Positions 22,222-31,139 of a stretch of DNA of 31,357 nt are shown in pieces (the stretch's first letter is position 1; each line of letters opens with the position of its first letter). The notes beneath the pieces were generated by a model. The model saw nothing but the letters and a program-made list of their open reading frames with translations. It did not search any database and had not been told where the DNA came from. Both the position numbers and the translations under genes were made by a program. The stretch is from JAAYUK01 sp964392915 (GTDB lineage Bacteria > Nitrospirota > Thermodesulfovibrionia > Thermodesulfovibrionales > Dissulfurispiraceae), in NCBI GenBank assembly GCA_964392915.1, contig CAYMRS010000029.1, forward strand, positions 1-31,357. The letters are read 5' to 3'.

Positions 22222-23565
22222 ATGCCAATTACCCTTCAAAAAGAAGAATTGTGGGAAAAAACCCTCGAGACCATATTGGGAAAGATCGGCGAGAGCGCGT
22301 TTGAGCTCTGGTTCAGACCGATGAAACTTATTCAGATTAAAGAGAAAAACGCATATCTTGAGATACCGAACCGCTTTTTCCGCGAGTGGATAGAAGATAA
22401 TTATCCGACAATTATTCAGGAAACCATAGAGGGGCTTACCGAGCAGCGGCTCGGGCTGAAGTTTAAAATTGTAAGCAAGGAAGATGAAGTACTCAAGAAG
22501 ATTGATACGCGACTTGAAAACAGGCGGACAAAGCTCGCAATCCGCGGCATCTTTCTGAACCCGAAGCACACCTTTGATTCTTTTGTCGTCGGCCCGTCAA
22601 ATCAGTTCGCCCACGCGGCAGCAAAGCGGGTAGCCGAGAATCCGGGAACAGCTTATAATCCGCTCTTTATATACGGAGGGGTTGGGCTTGGGAAAACGCA
22701 TCTGATGAACGCGGTCGGCAATATGATTGTAGACAGCAATCCAGGTATCAGCGTCCATTATGTGTCATCGGAACAGTTTGTGAACGAGGTTGTAACCGCC
22801 ATGCGGCACGAAAGAATGGGAGAATTCAAGGAAAAATACCGGAATTCCGATGTGCTGCTGGTAGATGATATTCAGTTCATCGCGGGCAAGCCGGCCACGC
22901 AGGAGGAATTTTTCCATACGTTTAATGACCTCTACGGCAAGCAGAAGCAGATTGTTATCTCAAGCGACCGCGCGCCGCTGGAGATTTCCGATATCACCGA
23001 TCGCATGCGGTCCCGGTTCAGCATGGGGCTTATTGCCGATATTCAGGCGCCGGAGGTGGAGACCAAAGTCGCGATTCTCTATAAAAAAGCAGAGGCGGAG
23101 CGGATGAAGATTCCCGAGGATGTGGCGTATTTCATCGCCACCCGGGTGAAAACAAATATACGCGAGCTGGAGGGTTGCCTCATCAAGCTTGGAGCGCACT
23201 CCTCGCTTGTGGGAGTTCCCGTTGACCTTGCCCTCGCAAAGACCGTGCTGAAAGATCTTATCGCCGATGACGACAAGCCGATCAATGTTGAAGGGGTTCA
23301 GAAGGCGGTCTGCGATTTTTTTGGTCTGAAACTGCAGGATATCAAAGCAAAGCGGCGCACGCGGGAAATTTCCAACGCCCGCCAGATAGCCATGTACATC
23401 ACCAAGCAGCTCACCCAGATGTCGCTGAGCGAAATCGGGGACGCATTCGGCGGGAAAGACCATACAACGGTCATTTACGCCTGCAGGCAGATTGTAGAAA
23501 GGCGGTCGCGGGAAGATACGCTGAACAAAACGGTTGAAAACATCATCAAGCGGCTGAAGCGCTAG
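22222..23565 (+). CDS. dnaA: Chromosomal replication initiator protein DnaA
   Basis: ATP-dependent initiator that binds DnaA boxes and melts oriC. The 447-residue protein has domain I (about 1-80, ELWFRPMKL), a short linker, AAA+ domain III with FDSFVVGPSNQFAHAAA, Walker A GGVGLGKT (152-159) and Walker B VDDIQF (214-219), and DNA-binding domain IV with GGKDHTTVIYACRQI beginning at 410, the box-recognition signature. Domain II is short. The ATG at 22222 is preceded by AAAGGGA 12 bases upstream, a rather long spacing. It is first in a dnaA-dnaN-gyrB run beside the putative origin. Confidence 0.98.
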   Translation: MPITLQKEELWEKTLETILGKIGESAFELWFRPMKLIQIKEKNAYLEIPNRFFREWIEDNYPTIIQETIEGLTEQRLGLKFKIVSKEDEVLKKIDTRLENRRTKLAIRGIFLNPKHTFDSFVVGPSNQFAHAAAKRVAENPGTAYNPLFIYGGVGLGKTHLMNAVGNMIVDSNPGISVHYVSSEQFVNEVVTAMRHERMGEFKEKYRNSDVLLVDDIQFIAGKPATQEEFFHTFNDLYGKQKQIVISSDRAPLEISDITDRMRSRFSMGLIADIQAPEVETKVAILYKKAEAERMKIPEDVAYFIATRVKTNIRELEGCLIKLGAHSSLVGVPVDLALAKTVLKDLIADDDKPINVEGVQKAVCDFFGLKLQDIKAKRRTREISNARQIAMYITKQLTQMSLSEIGDAFGGKDHTTVIYACRQIVERRSREDTLNKTVENIIKRLKR

Positions 23566-23628
23566 GCGGCTGTGTATGTATAAAGATACCGAAAACAGAA
23601 TTCAGGCCGAATACACGAGGAGGGCAGC

Positions 23629-24738
23629 ATGAAGATTAAGGTACAGCGGGAGGAGCTCCACAAAAAACTCTCCGACATCCAGAACATTGTCGAAAAGAAG
23701 AACACCATGCCTATTCTCAACCATTTTCTTCTGTCAGCGGCGCCGGGAGCATCCTTCATTACCGCAACAGACCTCGAAACCGCTCTGAAGGAATCTGTTG
23801 AACTGGAAGTTCTTGAAGAAGGCACGGTCTGCATTCCTGCCAAAAAGCTGTTTGAAATTGTCCGTGAAATGGACGGAGAAATAACAATAGAGTCGACCGA
23901 AAAACAGTGGGTCAAAGTAAAGTCCGGCAAAAGCGTGTTCCGGATAGCCGGCCTCTCGGTTGACGAGTTTCCGGTGTGGCCGTCGATCACGGCTTCCGGT
24001 GATGCCGAAGAGATTCAGATTGAAGCGGCGCTCCTGCGGGAGATTGTGGAGAAAACTATCTATGCGGCTGGTGAATCCGATACCCGGTATGTCCTGAATG
24101 GCCTTCTCTTTCATCTGCAGGCGTCGGGCGGCATCTGTGTCGTCGGAACCGACGGGCATCGGCTGGCGTTGCTGCAGAAAGCCGTTCCGTTTTCCGTGAA
24201 GGAAGAACGGAAGCTGATCGTCTCGAGAAAGTCGGTCAGCGAACTCCGCCGCTTCCTGGCAGATGGGGCCGCTCCGGTAAAGGTTATCATAGGCAAGAGC
24301 CATCTGCTCTTTTCGCTCGGCTCTATCGAGTTTCTTTCCAGGCTCATTGAAGGCACCTATCCGAATTATGAGCAGGTGCTGCCGTTGGGGAACACGAAAA
24401 CCGCCACGATAGAAAAAGAAGCATTGATGAAGGCGCTCCGCCGTGTTTCGATCATGAGCAAGGAGCGCAGCAGCTCGGTGAAGGCTGATTTTGAAGCCGG
24501 CGTCATGGTTATTTCAGCGTCAAGCCCCGATGTCGGCGAGGCGAAAGATGAAATCTCGATGACCTATACCGGCGATCCCATGTCCCTCGCGTTCAATGCG
24601 CGCTATCTTCTTGATACGCTCGGCGCGATGGGAAGCGGCCTTGTTGTCATGAAGCTGAATGAACCGCTCAGCCCTGTGCTGATGACCGAGGAAGGCTCTG
24701 ACGATTATAAGTGCGTCATAATGCCGATGCGGCTGTGA
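23629..24738 (+). CDS. dnaN: DNA polymerase III beta sliding clamp DnaN
   Basis: Ring-shaped dimer that tethers polymerases to DNA. The 369-residue protein has the three-clamp-domain length and typical N-terminus MKIKVQREELHKKLSDIQNIV followed by MPILNHFLL. Recognisable later segments are YAAGESDTRYVLNGLLFHL, GTDGHRLAL, and the C-terminal MPMRL that ends most clamps (family form MPMR[LI]). The ATG at 23629 has GAGGAGGG upstream. It lies 63 bases after dnaA. Downstream, before gyrB, there is no recF, unlike the common dnaA-dnaN-recF-gyrB order. Confidence 0.97.
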   Translation: MKIKVQREELHKKLSDIQNIVEKKNTMPILNHFLLSAAPGASFITATDLETALKESVELEVLEEGTVCIPAKKLFEIVREMDGEITIESTEKQWVKVKSGKSVFRIAGLSVDEFPVWPSITASGDAEEIQIEAALLREIVEKTIYAAGESDTRYVLNGLLFHLQASGGICVVGTDGHRLALLQKAVPFSVKEERKLIVSRKSVSELRRFLADGAAPVKVIIGKSHLLFSLGSIEFLSRLIEGTYPNYEQVLPLGNTKTATIEKEALMKALRRVSIMSKERSSSVKADFEAGVMVISASSPDVGEAKDEISMTYTGDPMSLAFNARYLLDTLGAMGSGLVVMKLNEPLSPVLMTEEGSDDYKCVIMPMRL

Positions 24739-24772
24739 CAAAGCGGGACGCTAAGCAGGAAGTAAAAAAAGA

Positions 24773-24814
24773 AACTGGGAGAGCCTTTCTTCCCCGTTCC
24801 ATTTTTGTTTTTTT
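24773..24814 (+). terminator. Intrinsic-terminator-like hairpin between dnaN and gyrB
   Basis: AACTGGGA (24773-24780) pairs with TCCCCGTT (24791-24798) with seven of eight pairs and one T-C mismatch, around a 10-base loop. It is followed by CCA and a T-rich run TTTTTGTTTTTTT. The SD of gyrB begins directly after it. It may terminate or attenuate dnaA-dnaN transcripts before gyrB, but the mismatch and the 3-base gap to the T-run weaken the call. Confidence 0.4.
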
Positions 24815-24825
24815 GAAGGAGAGCA

Positions 24826-27237
24826 ATGGAAGAAAAGACGGAACAGCTTGAGCATTCAAACGGCGCTTACGGCGTTGATGACATAAAAATTCTCAAAGGG
24901 CTTGAGGCAGTGCGCGTGCGTCCGGCAATGTACATTGGGTCCACCGGCATCGACGGACTGCATCACCTTGTCTATGAAGTGGTCGATAACAGTGTGGACG
25001 AAGCGCTCGCGGGATTCTGCACGGCGATTGACGTCACGCTCCATCACGACGGGAGCTGCACGGTCGTTGACAATGGCCGCGGCATTCCGACCGAACCGCA
25101 TCCCGGAGATCCTAAGGGGAGAACAGCAGCCGAAATCGTTTTGACCGAACTGCACGCGGGCGGCAAGTTCGAGGCAAGCGCCTACAAGGTTTCAGGCGGG
25201 CTGCATGGCGTAGGCGTTTCGGTTGTCAACGCGCTGAGTGAATGGCTCGAAATGGACATCAAGCGCGAAGGACAGGTGTATCAGCAGCGGTTTGAGCGCG
25301 GCAAGCCGGTTACGGAGCTTACCGTTGTCGGCAAGACCAGAAGCAACGGCACGAAAATCGTCTTCAAGCCGGATACGGAGATCTTTGAAACGACCGAGTT
25401 CAGCGGCGACGTGCTTTCGCAGCGCCTGCGCGAGCTCGCGTTTCTGAACAGCGGGCTTAAGATTGTGATTACCGATGAGCGAACCGGCGAAAGCAAGGAG
25501 TTCCTTTACAGAGGCGGAATCGTCTCGTTTGTCGAGCATCTGAACAAGAACAAGACCCCGGTTCATACCAAGCCGATTCACGTTACCGGAGAAAAAGACG
25601 GCATTGTTGTCGAGATGGCGCTGCAATACAACGACGGATATGCCGAGAGCATTTTCACCTTTGCCAACAACATCAACACACGGGAGGGCGGCACGCACCT
25701 TATCGGCTTTAAATCCGCGCTGACGCGGACATCCAACTCCTACGCGCTATCCAAGGGCATCATCAAGGAAGGCAAGGAGAGCATTTCAGGCGACGACATT
25801 CGTGAGGGCCTGACCGCCGTCATCAGCGTAAAGCTGCCGAATCCGCAGTTTGAAGGACAGACCAAGATGAAGCTCGGCAACAGCGAAGTGAAGGGCATTG
25901 TCGAGTCGATCACCAACGACGTGCTTTCAACCTACTATGAAGAGAACCCGTCGACCGCCCGCAAAATAATCGAGAAGGCGATACAGGCGGCCCGCGCCCG
26001 CGAAGCGGCGCGCAAGGCCCGCGAGCTGACCCGCCGCAAGGGAGTACTCGAAGATACCGGACTTCCCGGCAAGCTCGCTGACTGCTCGGAAAAAGACCCG
26101 GCGTTTTCGGAGATATTCATAGTCGAGGGCGATTCCGCGGGCGGCTCCGCCAAGCAGGGCCGCGACCGCCGCACCCAGGCTATTCTGCCGCTCAGGGGCA
26201 AGATTCTGAATGTCGAGAAAGCCCGGTTCGACAAGATGCTTGGCTCTGATGAAATCAAGACATTAATCACCGCGCTCGGCACCGGCATCGGCGCCGGTGA
26301 CTTCGACATCAACAGGACGCGGTATCACAAGATTGTCGTCATGACTGACGCCGACGTTGACGGAGCGCACATTCGCACCCTGCTTCTGACCTTCTTTTTC
26401 CGTCAGATGCCGGAGCTTATCGAGAAGGGCTATCTTTACATTGCCCAACCGCCGCTCTTCCGCGTCAAGCGCGGCAAGACCGAGAAGTATGTCCAGAACG
26501 AAGCAGCGCTTACCAAGATGCTGTTTGAACTTGCCGCCGACGACATGATCATCCCGGGGCAGGGCGGCGAGATTACTGAAAAGAAGCTGGTGCAGTGCCT
26601 CAGAAAGGTCGCGGCGTATGAGCGCGTGATCTCGTGGTTTGAGCGCAGGAGAAAAGACATCCGGGTCATCGAAAACCTGCTTGCCTGGAGGGTCGAGAAA
26701 GCGGTTCTTAAAAACAGGGATGAGGCCGAGGCTCTCGTAGCCCGCCTTTCTGCCGCCATTCCGAACCTGAAAGCCGGCGAACTTGTCTTTGATGAAGAAC
26801 ATGATGCATTTGAAGTTGAGGTGACCCGTCATAACTATAAGGCGAAGATTTCATTCGATTCATTCGCGATGCCGGAGTACAAGGAGGCGGTTAATCTTTA
26901 TCGCGAAATAACGGCACTGCTTGGGCAGCCGCCCTTCCGCGTGAATGTCAAGGGAGAGTTTCGGCAGGTCGAATCGATTCGGGAGCTTCTGACGCTCGTG
27001 AACGAAATATCGAAAAAAGGGCTCACGATTCAGCGGTATAAAGGACTTGGGGAAATGAACCCGCAACAGCTCTGGGAGACAACCATGGATGTCGAAAAGC
27101 GGACACTCCTTCAGGTGCGTGTTGAAGATGCCGTGAGCGCCGATGAAATATTTACGGTTCTCATGGGCGATCAGGTCGAGCCGCGCAAGAATTTTATAAC
27201 TGAGCACGCGCTGGAAGCCAGAAATATCGATGTATAG
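24826..27237 (+). CDS. gyrB: DNA gyrase subunit B
   Basis: ATPase subunit of the supercoiling topoisomerase. The 803-residue product has a GHKL domain with E51 and N55 in EVVDNSVDE, DNGRGIP (82-88) and GGLHGVG (124-130); a transducer region; and TOPRIM with EGDSAGG (434-440) and the metal aspartates D508, D510 and D512 in DADVDGAH. The C-terminal half carries an insertion of about 165 residues before the final KGLGEMNP motif, as in E. coli GyrB (804 residues) and unlike the ~640-residue Gram-positive form. Start ATG has AAGGAGA five bases away. GyrA is not in the window. ParE is less likely given the dnaA-dnaN context and length. Confidence 0.97.
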   Translation: MEEKTEQLEHSNGAYGVDDIKILKGLEAVRVRPAMYIGSTGIDGLHHLVYEVVDNSVDEALAGFCTAIDVTLHHDGSCTVVDNGRGIPTEPHPGDPKGRTAAEIVLTELHAGGKFEASAYKVSGGLHGVGVSVVNALSEWLEMDIKREGQVYQQRFERGKPVTELTVVGKTRSNGTKIVFKPDTEIFETTEFSGDVLSQRLRELAFLNSGLKIVITDERTGESKEFLYRGGIVSFVEHLNKNKTPVHTKPIHVTGEKDGIVVEMALQYNDGYAESIFTFANNINTREGGTHLIGFKSALTRTSNSYALSKGIIKEGKESISGDDIREGLTAVISVKLPNPQFEGQTKMKLGNSEVKGIVESITNDVLSTYYEENPSTARKIIEKAIQAARAREAARKARELTRRKGVLEDTGLPGKLADCSEKDPAFSEIFIVEGDSAGGSAKQGRDRRTQAILPLRGKILNVEKARFDKMLGSDEIKTLITALGTGIGAGDFDINRTRYHKIVVMTDADVDGAHIRTLLLTFFFRQMPELIEKGYLYIAQPPLFRVKRGKTEKYVQNEAALTKMLFELAADDMIIPGQGGEITEKKLVQCLRKVAAYERVISWFERRRKDIRVIENLLAWRVEKAVLKNRDEAEALVARLSAAIPNLKAGELVFDEEHDAFEVEVTRHNYKAKISFDSFAMPEYKEAVNLYREITALLGQPPFRVNVKGEFRQVESIRELLTLVNEISKKGLTIQRYKGLGEMNPQQLWETTMDVEKRTLLQVRVEDAVSADEIFTVLMGDQVEPRKNFITEHALEARNIDV

Positions 27238-27255
27238 CCTGCGTCTGTCCTTATC

Positions 27256-27292
27256 ATGCAGATTATGCAATTGATCGTCACTGACGTATAAA
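27256..27292 (+). promoter_or_regulatory. pdaD: Possible operator and -10 upstream of pdaD
   Basis: The 78-base gyrB-pdaD gap contains a perfect 11-base inverted repeat CGTCA-C-TGACG (27276-27286) touching a -10-like TATAAA (27287-27292), preceded by two copies of ATGCA (27256-27260, 27265-27269). No convincing -35 is visible. The palindrome could be a regulator site controlling pdaD-speB. Low confidence. Confidence 0.25.
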
Positions 27293-27315
27293 ACAAACCG
27301 GGAAGGAGGATTACC

Positions 27316-27861
27316 ATGACGCCCAGAAAAGTTTTCTTTACCAAGGGGGTTGGTGTCCATAAGGACAAACTATCATCCTTCGAGGTTGCGCTGAGAAGCG
27401 CAGGCATTGAGAAGTGCAATCTTGTTTATGTATCAAGCATATTTCCGCCCGAGTGCAAGATTCTTTCAAAGGCTGAAGGGCTGAAACAGTTGCGGCCAGG
27501 GCAGATTACGTATTGCGTAATGTCCCAAAATGAGACCAATGAACCTAACCGTCTTATTTCTGCCGCGGTTGGTTTTGCCATGCCCAAGAATTGCCGCAAC
27601 TATGGATACCTTTCCGAACATCATGCGTTTGGTGAAAAGGCCACTGTTTCCGGAGATTACGCGGAGGATCTTGCCGCGACAATGCTTGCCACAACGCTTG
27701 GCATTCCTTTTGATCCTGATCAGGCATGGGATGAGCGCAAACAGGTCTATACCACAAGCGGTCACATATTCAAAACTCAAAACATCTGTCAGTCCGCAGT
27801 GGGAAACAAAGATGGTCTCTGGACCACAGTATTGGCGACCGCAGTTTTTATTATGGACTGA
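27316..27861 (+). CDS. pdaD: Pyruvoyl-dependent arginine decarboxylase
   Basis: Converts arginine to agmatine with a self-made pyruvoyl group instead of PLP. The proenzyme has 181 residues. The cleavage site is the Ser-Ser pair at 40-41 in VYVSSIFPP; cleavage would give a beta chain ending at S40 and an alpha chain whose S41 becomes pyruvoyl. N-terminal FFTKGVGVHKDKLSSFE and the C-terminal GLWTTVLATAVFIMD fit the family, known from archaea, Chlamydia and scattered bacteria. The start has AAGGAGG seven bases away. It is followed one base later by speB, so agmatine passes to the next enzyme in the pathway. The scattered distribution of the family suggests old transfer (inference). Confidence 0.95.
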   Translation: MTPRKVFFTKGVGVHKDKLSSFEVALRSAGIEKCNLVYVSSIFPPECKILSKAEGLKQLRPGQITYCVMSQNETNEPNRLISAAVGFAMPKNCRNYGYLSEHHAFGEKATVSGDYAEDLAATMLATTLGIPFDPDQAWDERKQVYTTSGHIFKTQNICQSAVGNKDGLWTTVLATAVFIMD

Positions 27862-27862
27862 A

Positions 27863-28741
27863 ATGCCGGCGTCTCCCATGAGTTTCTGCGGGTTGTCCGG
27901 CAATGCGAAGGCTTATGAACCGGCAGCTACCGTAATACTTCCGGTTCCTTTTGACAAGACCAGCACCTGGCTTAAGGGAGCCAATAAAGGTCCTGCCGCA
28001 ATAATCGAGGCATCAAAACATCTAGAACTCTACGACTTGGAAACCGACAGCGAGGTTTACAGGTCGGGTATTTTTACGGCCAAGCCGGTCCAGGCCGCCA
28101 CCCCTTCTGTTTTATCAAGAAAAACTGACGCAGCGGTCTCCCGCTATCTCAAAGACAATAAGCTTGTGGTAACCCTTGGCGGAGACCACTCAGTTTCCAT
28201 TGGAGTTATCAAGGCATACTCAAGGCAGTATCAGAATCTGAGTCTGTTGCATCTTGATGCCCATGCTGATTCCCGCGATTCATATGAGGGGTCCCCTTAC
28301 AATCATGCCTGTGTTATTGCGCGCGCCCGGGAATTCACGAAAAACATCGTCTCTGTCGGGATAAGGAGCATGGATTCCTCAGAGCGTGCCAATGTCGACA
28401 GAAAAAGGATGTTTTTTGCCCATGACATATACGCGTCTGACAAATGGATAGAGAAAGCTGTGGAACAGCTGACAGACAGCGTCTATATCACCATTGATGT
28501 TGATGTCTTTGATCCCGGCATCATGCCGTCAACAGGCACGCCTGAGCCGGGCGGGTTGGGCTGGTATCAGGTTATGAAGCTCCTTGCAGCTGTCTCGAGG
28601 TCAAAACAGATTGTCGGCTTTGATGTCGTTGAGTTGTGCCCGTCCAAAAACAAAGCCCCTGACTTTCTCGCTGCCAAATTGATCTACACGCTGTTAAGCT
28701 CTATCCATGCAAACAGACCGCGGACCGGTTCGAAAGCCTGA
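27863..28741 (+). CDS. speB: Agmatinase SpeB
   Basis: Ureohydrolase converting agmatine to putrescine and urea. From ATG 27863 it has 292 residues; an ATG five codons later (27878, MSFCGL) matches homolog starts about equally well and neither has a good SD, so coupling with pdaD is likely. The binuclear metal site is complete: H109 in LGGDHSV, D132, H134 and D136 in HLDAHADSRD, and D212 and D214 in TIDVDVFDPGIMPSTGTPEP. The specificity segment HACVIARA replaces the common H(G)xxF/xR loop. Its stop directly abuts the stop of the convergent nspC gene with no base between. Confidence 0.95.
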   Translation: MPASPMSFCGLSGNAKAYEPAATVILPVPFDKTSTWLKGANKGPAAIIEASKHLELYDLETDSEVYRSGIFTAKPVQAATPSVLSRKTDAAVSRYLKDNKLVVTLGGDHSVSIGVIKAYSRQYQNLSLLHLDAHADSRDSYEGSPYNHACVIARAREFTKNIVSVGIRSMDSSERANVDRKRMFFAHDIYASDKWIEKAVEQLTDSVYITIDVDVFDPGIMPSTGTPEPGGLGWYQVMKLLAAVSRSKQIVGFDVVELCPSKNKAPDFLAAKLIYTLLSSIHANRPRTGSKA

Positions 28742-29911
28742 TCACGACAGCCTGTTTCTGTAATCCTTATAGCCGAACTTCTTTACCACATCTATCGTTC
28801 CGTCATTCCTTCTGACCGCGATGTCAGGAAGATTGATTCCGTTGAAGGTCGTATTTTTTACAATGCTGTACAGGAGCATATCCGTAAAAACGAGCTTATC
28901 GCCCCTTCTTAGCGGTTTGTCAAAAGAGTAATCGCCGATGACATCTCCCGCAAGACAACTCGGCCCCGCGAGCCGGTAGGGGTATTTTTTTTCATGCTTC
29001 CCGCCAGAACCAATTATGTGCGGCCGGTACGGCATCAGCAGAACGTCCGGCATATGCGTTTCCGCAGAGGCGTCCATTATCGCAATCTCAGACCTGTTCT
29101 TCACGATATCCAGAACCGACGATATCAATACCCCCGCGTTGTAGACACTTGCTTCCCCTGGCTCGAGAAATACCTGCACACCGTATCTGCGCTTAAAGTC
29201 GTTTATAAGTTTGATCAGAAGCCCTCTGTCGTAATCATTCCGCGTTATGTGATGCCCGCCCCCGAAATTCACCCATTTCAGGCCCTTGATGTATCCTCCG
29301 TAATGCTTCTCGAACGACGTCAGTATCCTTTCGAGTACGTCTGAATTCTGCTGGCACATCGCATGGAAGTGCAATCCGTCCACTAAGCTCTTCTGCTTCG
29401 GAAACTCTCTTTTAAAGAGAGAGGGAACTATTCCCAGCCGCGAATGCGGCGCGCAGGGATTGTACACCTGTGAAGCGACCTCAGAGTGTCCGGGATTCAC
29501 CCTCAGCCCAACGTGAACGCCGCTTTTTCCGGCAGCCTGTCCGAATTGTCCAAGCTGAGAAAAGGAATTGAATATTATGGAGTCCGAATATTTCAGTATT
29601 TGGTTGATCTCGTCTTCTCTATATGCGGCGCTGAATGTGTGCACCTCTTTTCCGAATTCCTCGCGGCCAAGTCTCGCCTCATGCAGACCGCTCGCGCAGG
29701 TGCCGTCCAGATATTTGGACATCATCGGGAAGGTCGCAAAAGAGGCATAGGCTTTCAGTGCATGAAAAATCCTGCAGCCCGTGCGCTCCTTAACCTGCCG
29801 CAGGACATTCATATTTTCTTCGATCAGGGATTCGTCTAAAAGATATACCGGAGTCTCAATGGATCCCCGTGCGATTTTGAGAAACCGTTTGGCCGCTGCT
29901 TCAAACTTCAT
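28742..29911 (-). CDS. nspC: Carboxynorspermidine/carboxyspermidine decarboxylase NspC
   Basis: PLP enzyme of alanine-racemase fold that decarboxylates carboxyspermidine to spermidine (or carboxynorspermidine to norspermidine). The 389-residue product has the PLP Lys at 53 in FHALKAYA, the phosphate-binding FGGGHH (216-221), EPGE (250-253) and DASAETHMPDV (280-290), and GPSCLAGDVI with the catalytic Cys319 and Asp323. I chose ATG 29911 because GGGGG lies upstream and MKFEAAAKRFLK fits; an ATG at 29932 is deeper inside the upstream gene. It overlaps the dehydrogenase gene by 11 bases, so the two are coupled. Related diaminopimelate or ornithine decarboxylases are excluded by these motifs and by context. 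Confidence 0.94.
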   Translation of the reverse strand: MKFEAAAKRFLKIARGSIETPVYLLDESLIEENMNVLRQVKERTGCRIFHALKAYASFATFPMMSKYLDGTCASGLHEARLGREEFGKEVHTFSAAYREDEINQILKYSDSIIFNSFSQLGQFGQAAGKSGVHVGLRVNPGHSEVASQVYNPCAPHSRLGIVPSLFKREFPKQKSLVDGLHFHAMCQQNSDVLERILTSFEKHYGGYIKGLKWVNFGGGHHITRNDYDRGLLIKLINDFKRRYGVQVFLEPGEASVYNAGVLISSVLDIVKNRSEIAIMDASAETHMPDVLLMPYRPHIIGSGGKHEKKYPYRLAGPSCLAGDVIGDYSFDKPLRRGDKLVFTDMLLYSIVKNTTFNGINLPDIAVRRNDGTIDVVKKFGYKDYRNRLS

Positions 29912-31139
29912 CCGGAACCCCCGCATGTTCAACTATCTGCCAGGGGAGGCCGTATATGCTCAATGCTTCCATAAATCTGTCGGGGTCAAGCTGTTCCATA
30001 TTATAGACACCGGCCCCCTGCCAGACCCCGGTGAGAATCATCATCGCGCCTATCATTGCAGGCACTCCGGTCGTATACGCGATTGCCTGCGTGCCGGTCT
30101 CCCTGAAGGCCTCTTCATGATCGCACACATTATAGATATATCGGGTAATTGTCCTGCCATCCTTTTTCCCGGTCATTACGTTGCCGATAACGGTCTTGCC
30201 GGTATATGCTGCTCCAAGAGAAGCCGGTTCAGGAAGCAACGCCTTAAGGAATTTCACCGGCACAATCTTCTGCCCTTCAAACTCCACCTCGTCTATCCGT
30301 GTCATGCCAACGTTCCTGAGCACCCTCAGGTGGTTAAGGTAGTTTTGAGAAAAAGTCATCCAGAACCTGGCCCTCTTCAGCCCTTTTATGTTCTTAACCA
30401 GCGACTCAAGCTCTTCATGATAGAGAAGATAGCTGTCCTGCGGCCCGGCTACCGGGTAATCGAAGCTGAAATGAATGCTGCCTGCCTCGATTATGGCGGG
30501 CGTCTCGATCCACATTCCGTTTTTCCAGTGTCTTACCACCTGCGTTACTTCCCTGATATTGATCTCGGGATTGAAGTTTGTTGCAAACGCGTGACCGTGG
30601 CTTCCAGCATTGCAGTCGAGTATGTCGAGATACTGTATCTCGTCGAACAGATGTTTCAGGGCATACGCGGTAAAGACATTCGTGACGCCCGGATCGAATC
30701 CCGAGCCGAGAACCGCCATGATGCCCCTCTGCCTGAACCTCTCCTGATATGCCCACTGCCAGCTGTATTCAAAGTGGGCTTCATCCAGCGGTTCGTAATT
30801 GGCGGTGTCCATGTAGTGCACACCTGTCTCCAGGCAGGCATCCATAATATGAAGATCCTGATAGGGCAATGCAAGGTTAAGCACAATATCCGGCTGAAAC
30901 TGCTTTATCAGCCCGGCGAGTTCCGGCACGTTGTCCGCGTCCACCTGAGCTGTCAGAATGTCTCTGCCATAGCGCTTTTTGATAGCCATCCCGATCGCCT
31001 CACACTTGGAGAACGTCCTGCTGGCAATCAGTATTTCCCTGAAGACTTCAGGAAGCTGGGCGCATTTGTGAGCCGCAACGGTTGCAACACCCCCAGCCCC
31101 GATGATCATTATTCTTCCACGTGTCTTCATATCATGCAT
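29901..31139 (-). CDS. Carboxynorspermidine synthase-type dehydrogenase (saccharopine dehydrogenase family)
   Basis: NAD(P)H-dependent enzyme that condenses aspartate semialdehyde with putrescine (or diaminopropane) to carboxyspermidine (or carboxynorspermidine). From ATG 31139 it has 412 residues with the Rossmann loop MIIGAGGVAT (11-20) at the N-terminus, then LALPYQDLHIMDACLETGVHY-type segments, GSGFDPGVTNVF, and a long substrate domain. The ATG at 31139 has GGGAGGG four bases upstream; ATG 31130 (MKTRGR) is the alternative. Pairing with nspC in an 11-base overlap decides between this role and lysine-forming saccharopine dehydrogenase. With pdaD and speB facing it, spermidine is the likely product. 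Confidence 0.9.
   Translation of the reverse strand: MHDMKTRGRIMIIGAGGVATVAAHKCAQLPEVFREILIASRTFSKCEAIGMAIKKRYGRDILTAQVDADNVPELAGLIKQFQPDIVLNLALPYQDLHIMDACLETGVHYMDTANYEPLDEAHFEYSWQWAYQERFRQRGIMAVLGSGFDPGVTNVFTAYALKHLFDEIQYLDILDCNAGSHGHAFATNFNPEINIREVTQVVRHWKNGMWIETPAIIEAGSIHFSFDYPVAGPQDSYLLYHEELESLVKNIKGLKRARFWMTFSQNYLNHLRVLRNVGMTRIDEVEFEGQKIVPVKFLKALLPEPASLGAAYTGKTVIGNVMTGKKDGRTITRYIYNVCDHEEAFRETGTQAIAYTTGVPAMIGAMMILTGVWQGAGVYNMEQLDPDRFMEALSIYGLPWQIVEHAGVPDEV

Noticed and set aside
27530..27862. Upstream extension of the speB frame through pdaD
   Set aside because: Residues before 27863 do not resemble agmatinase and overlap the complete pdaD gene.
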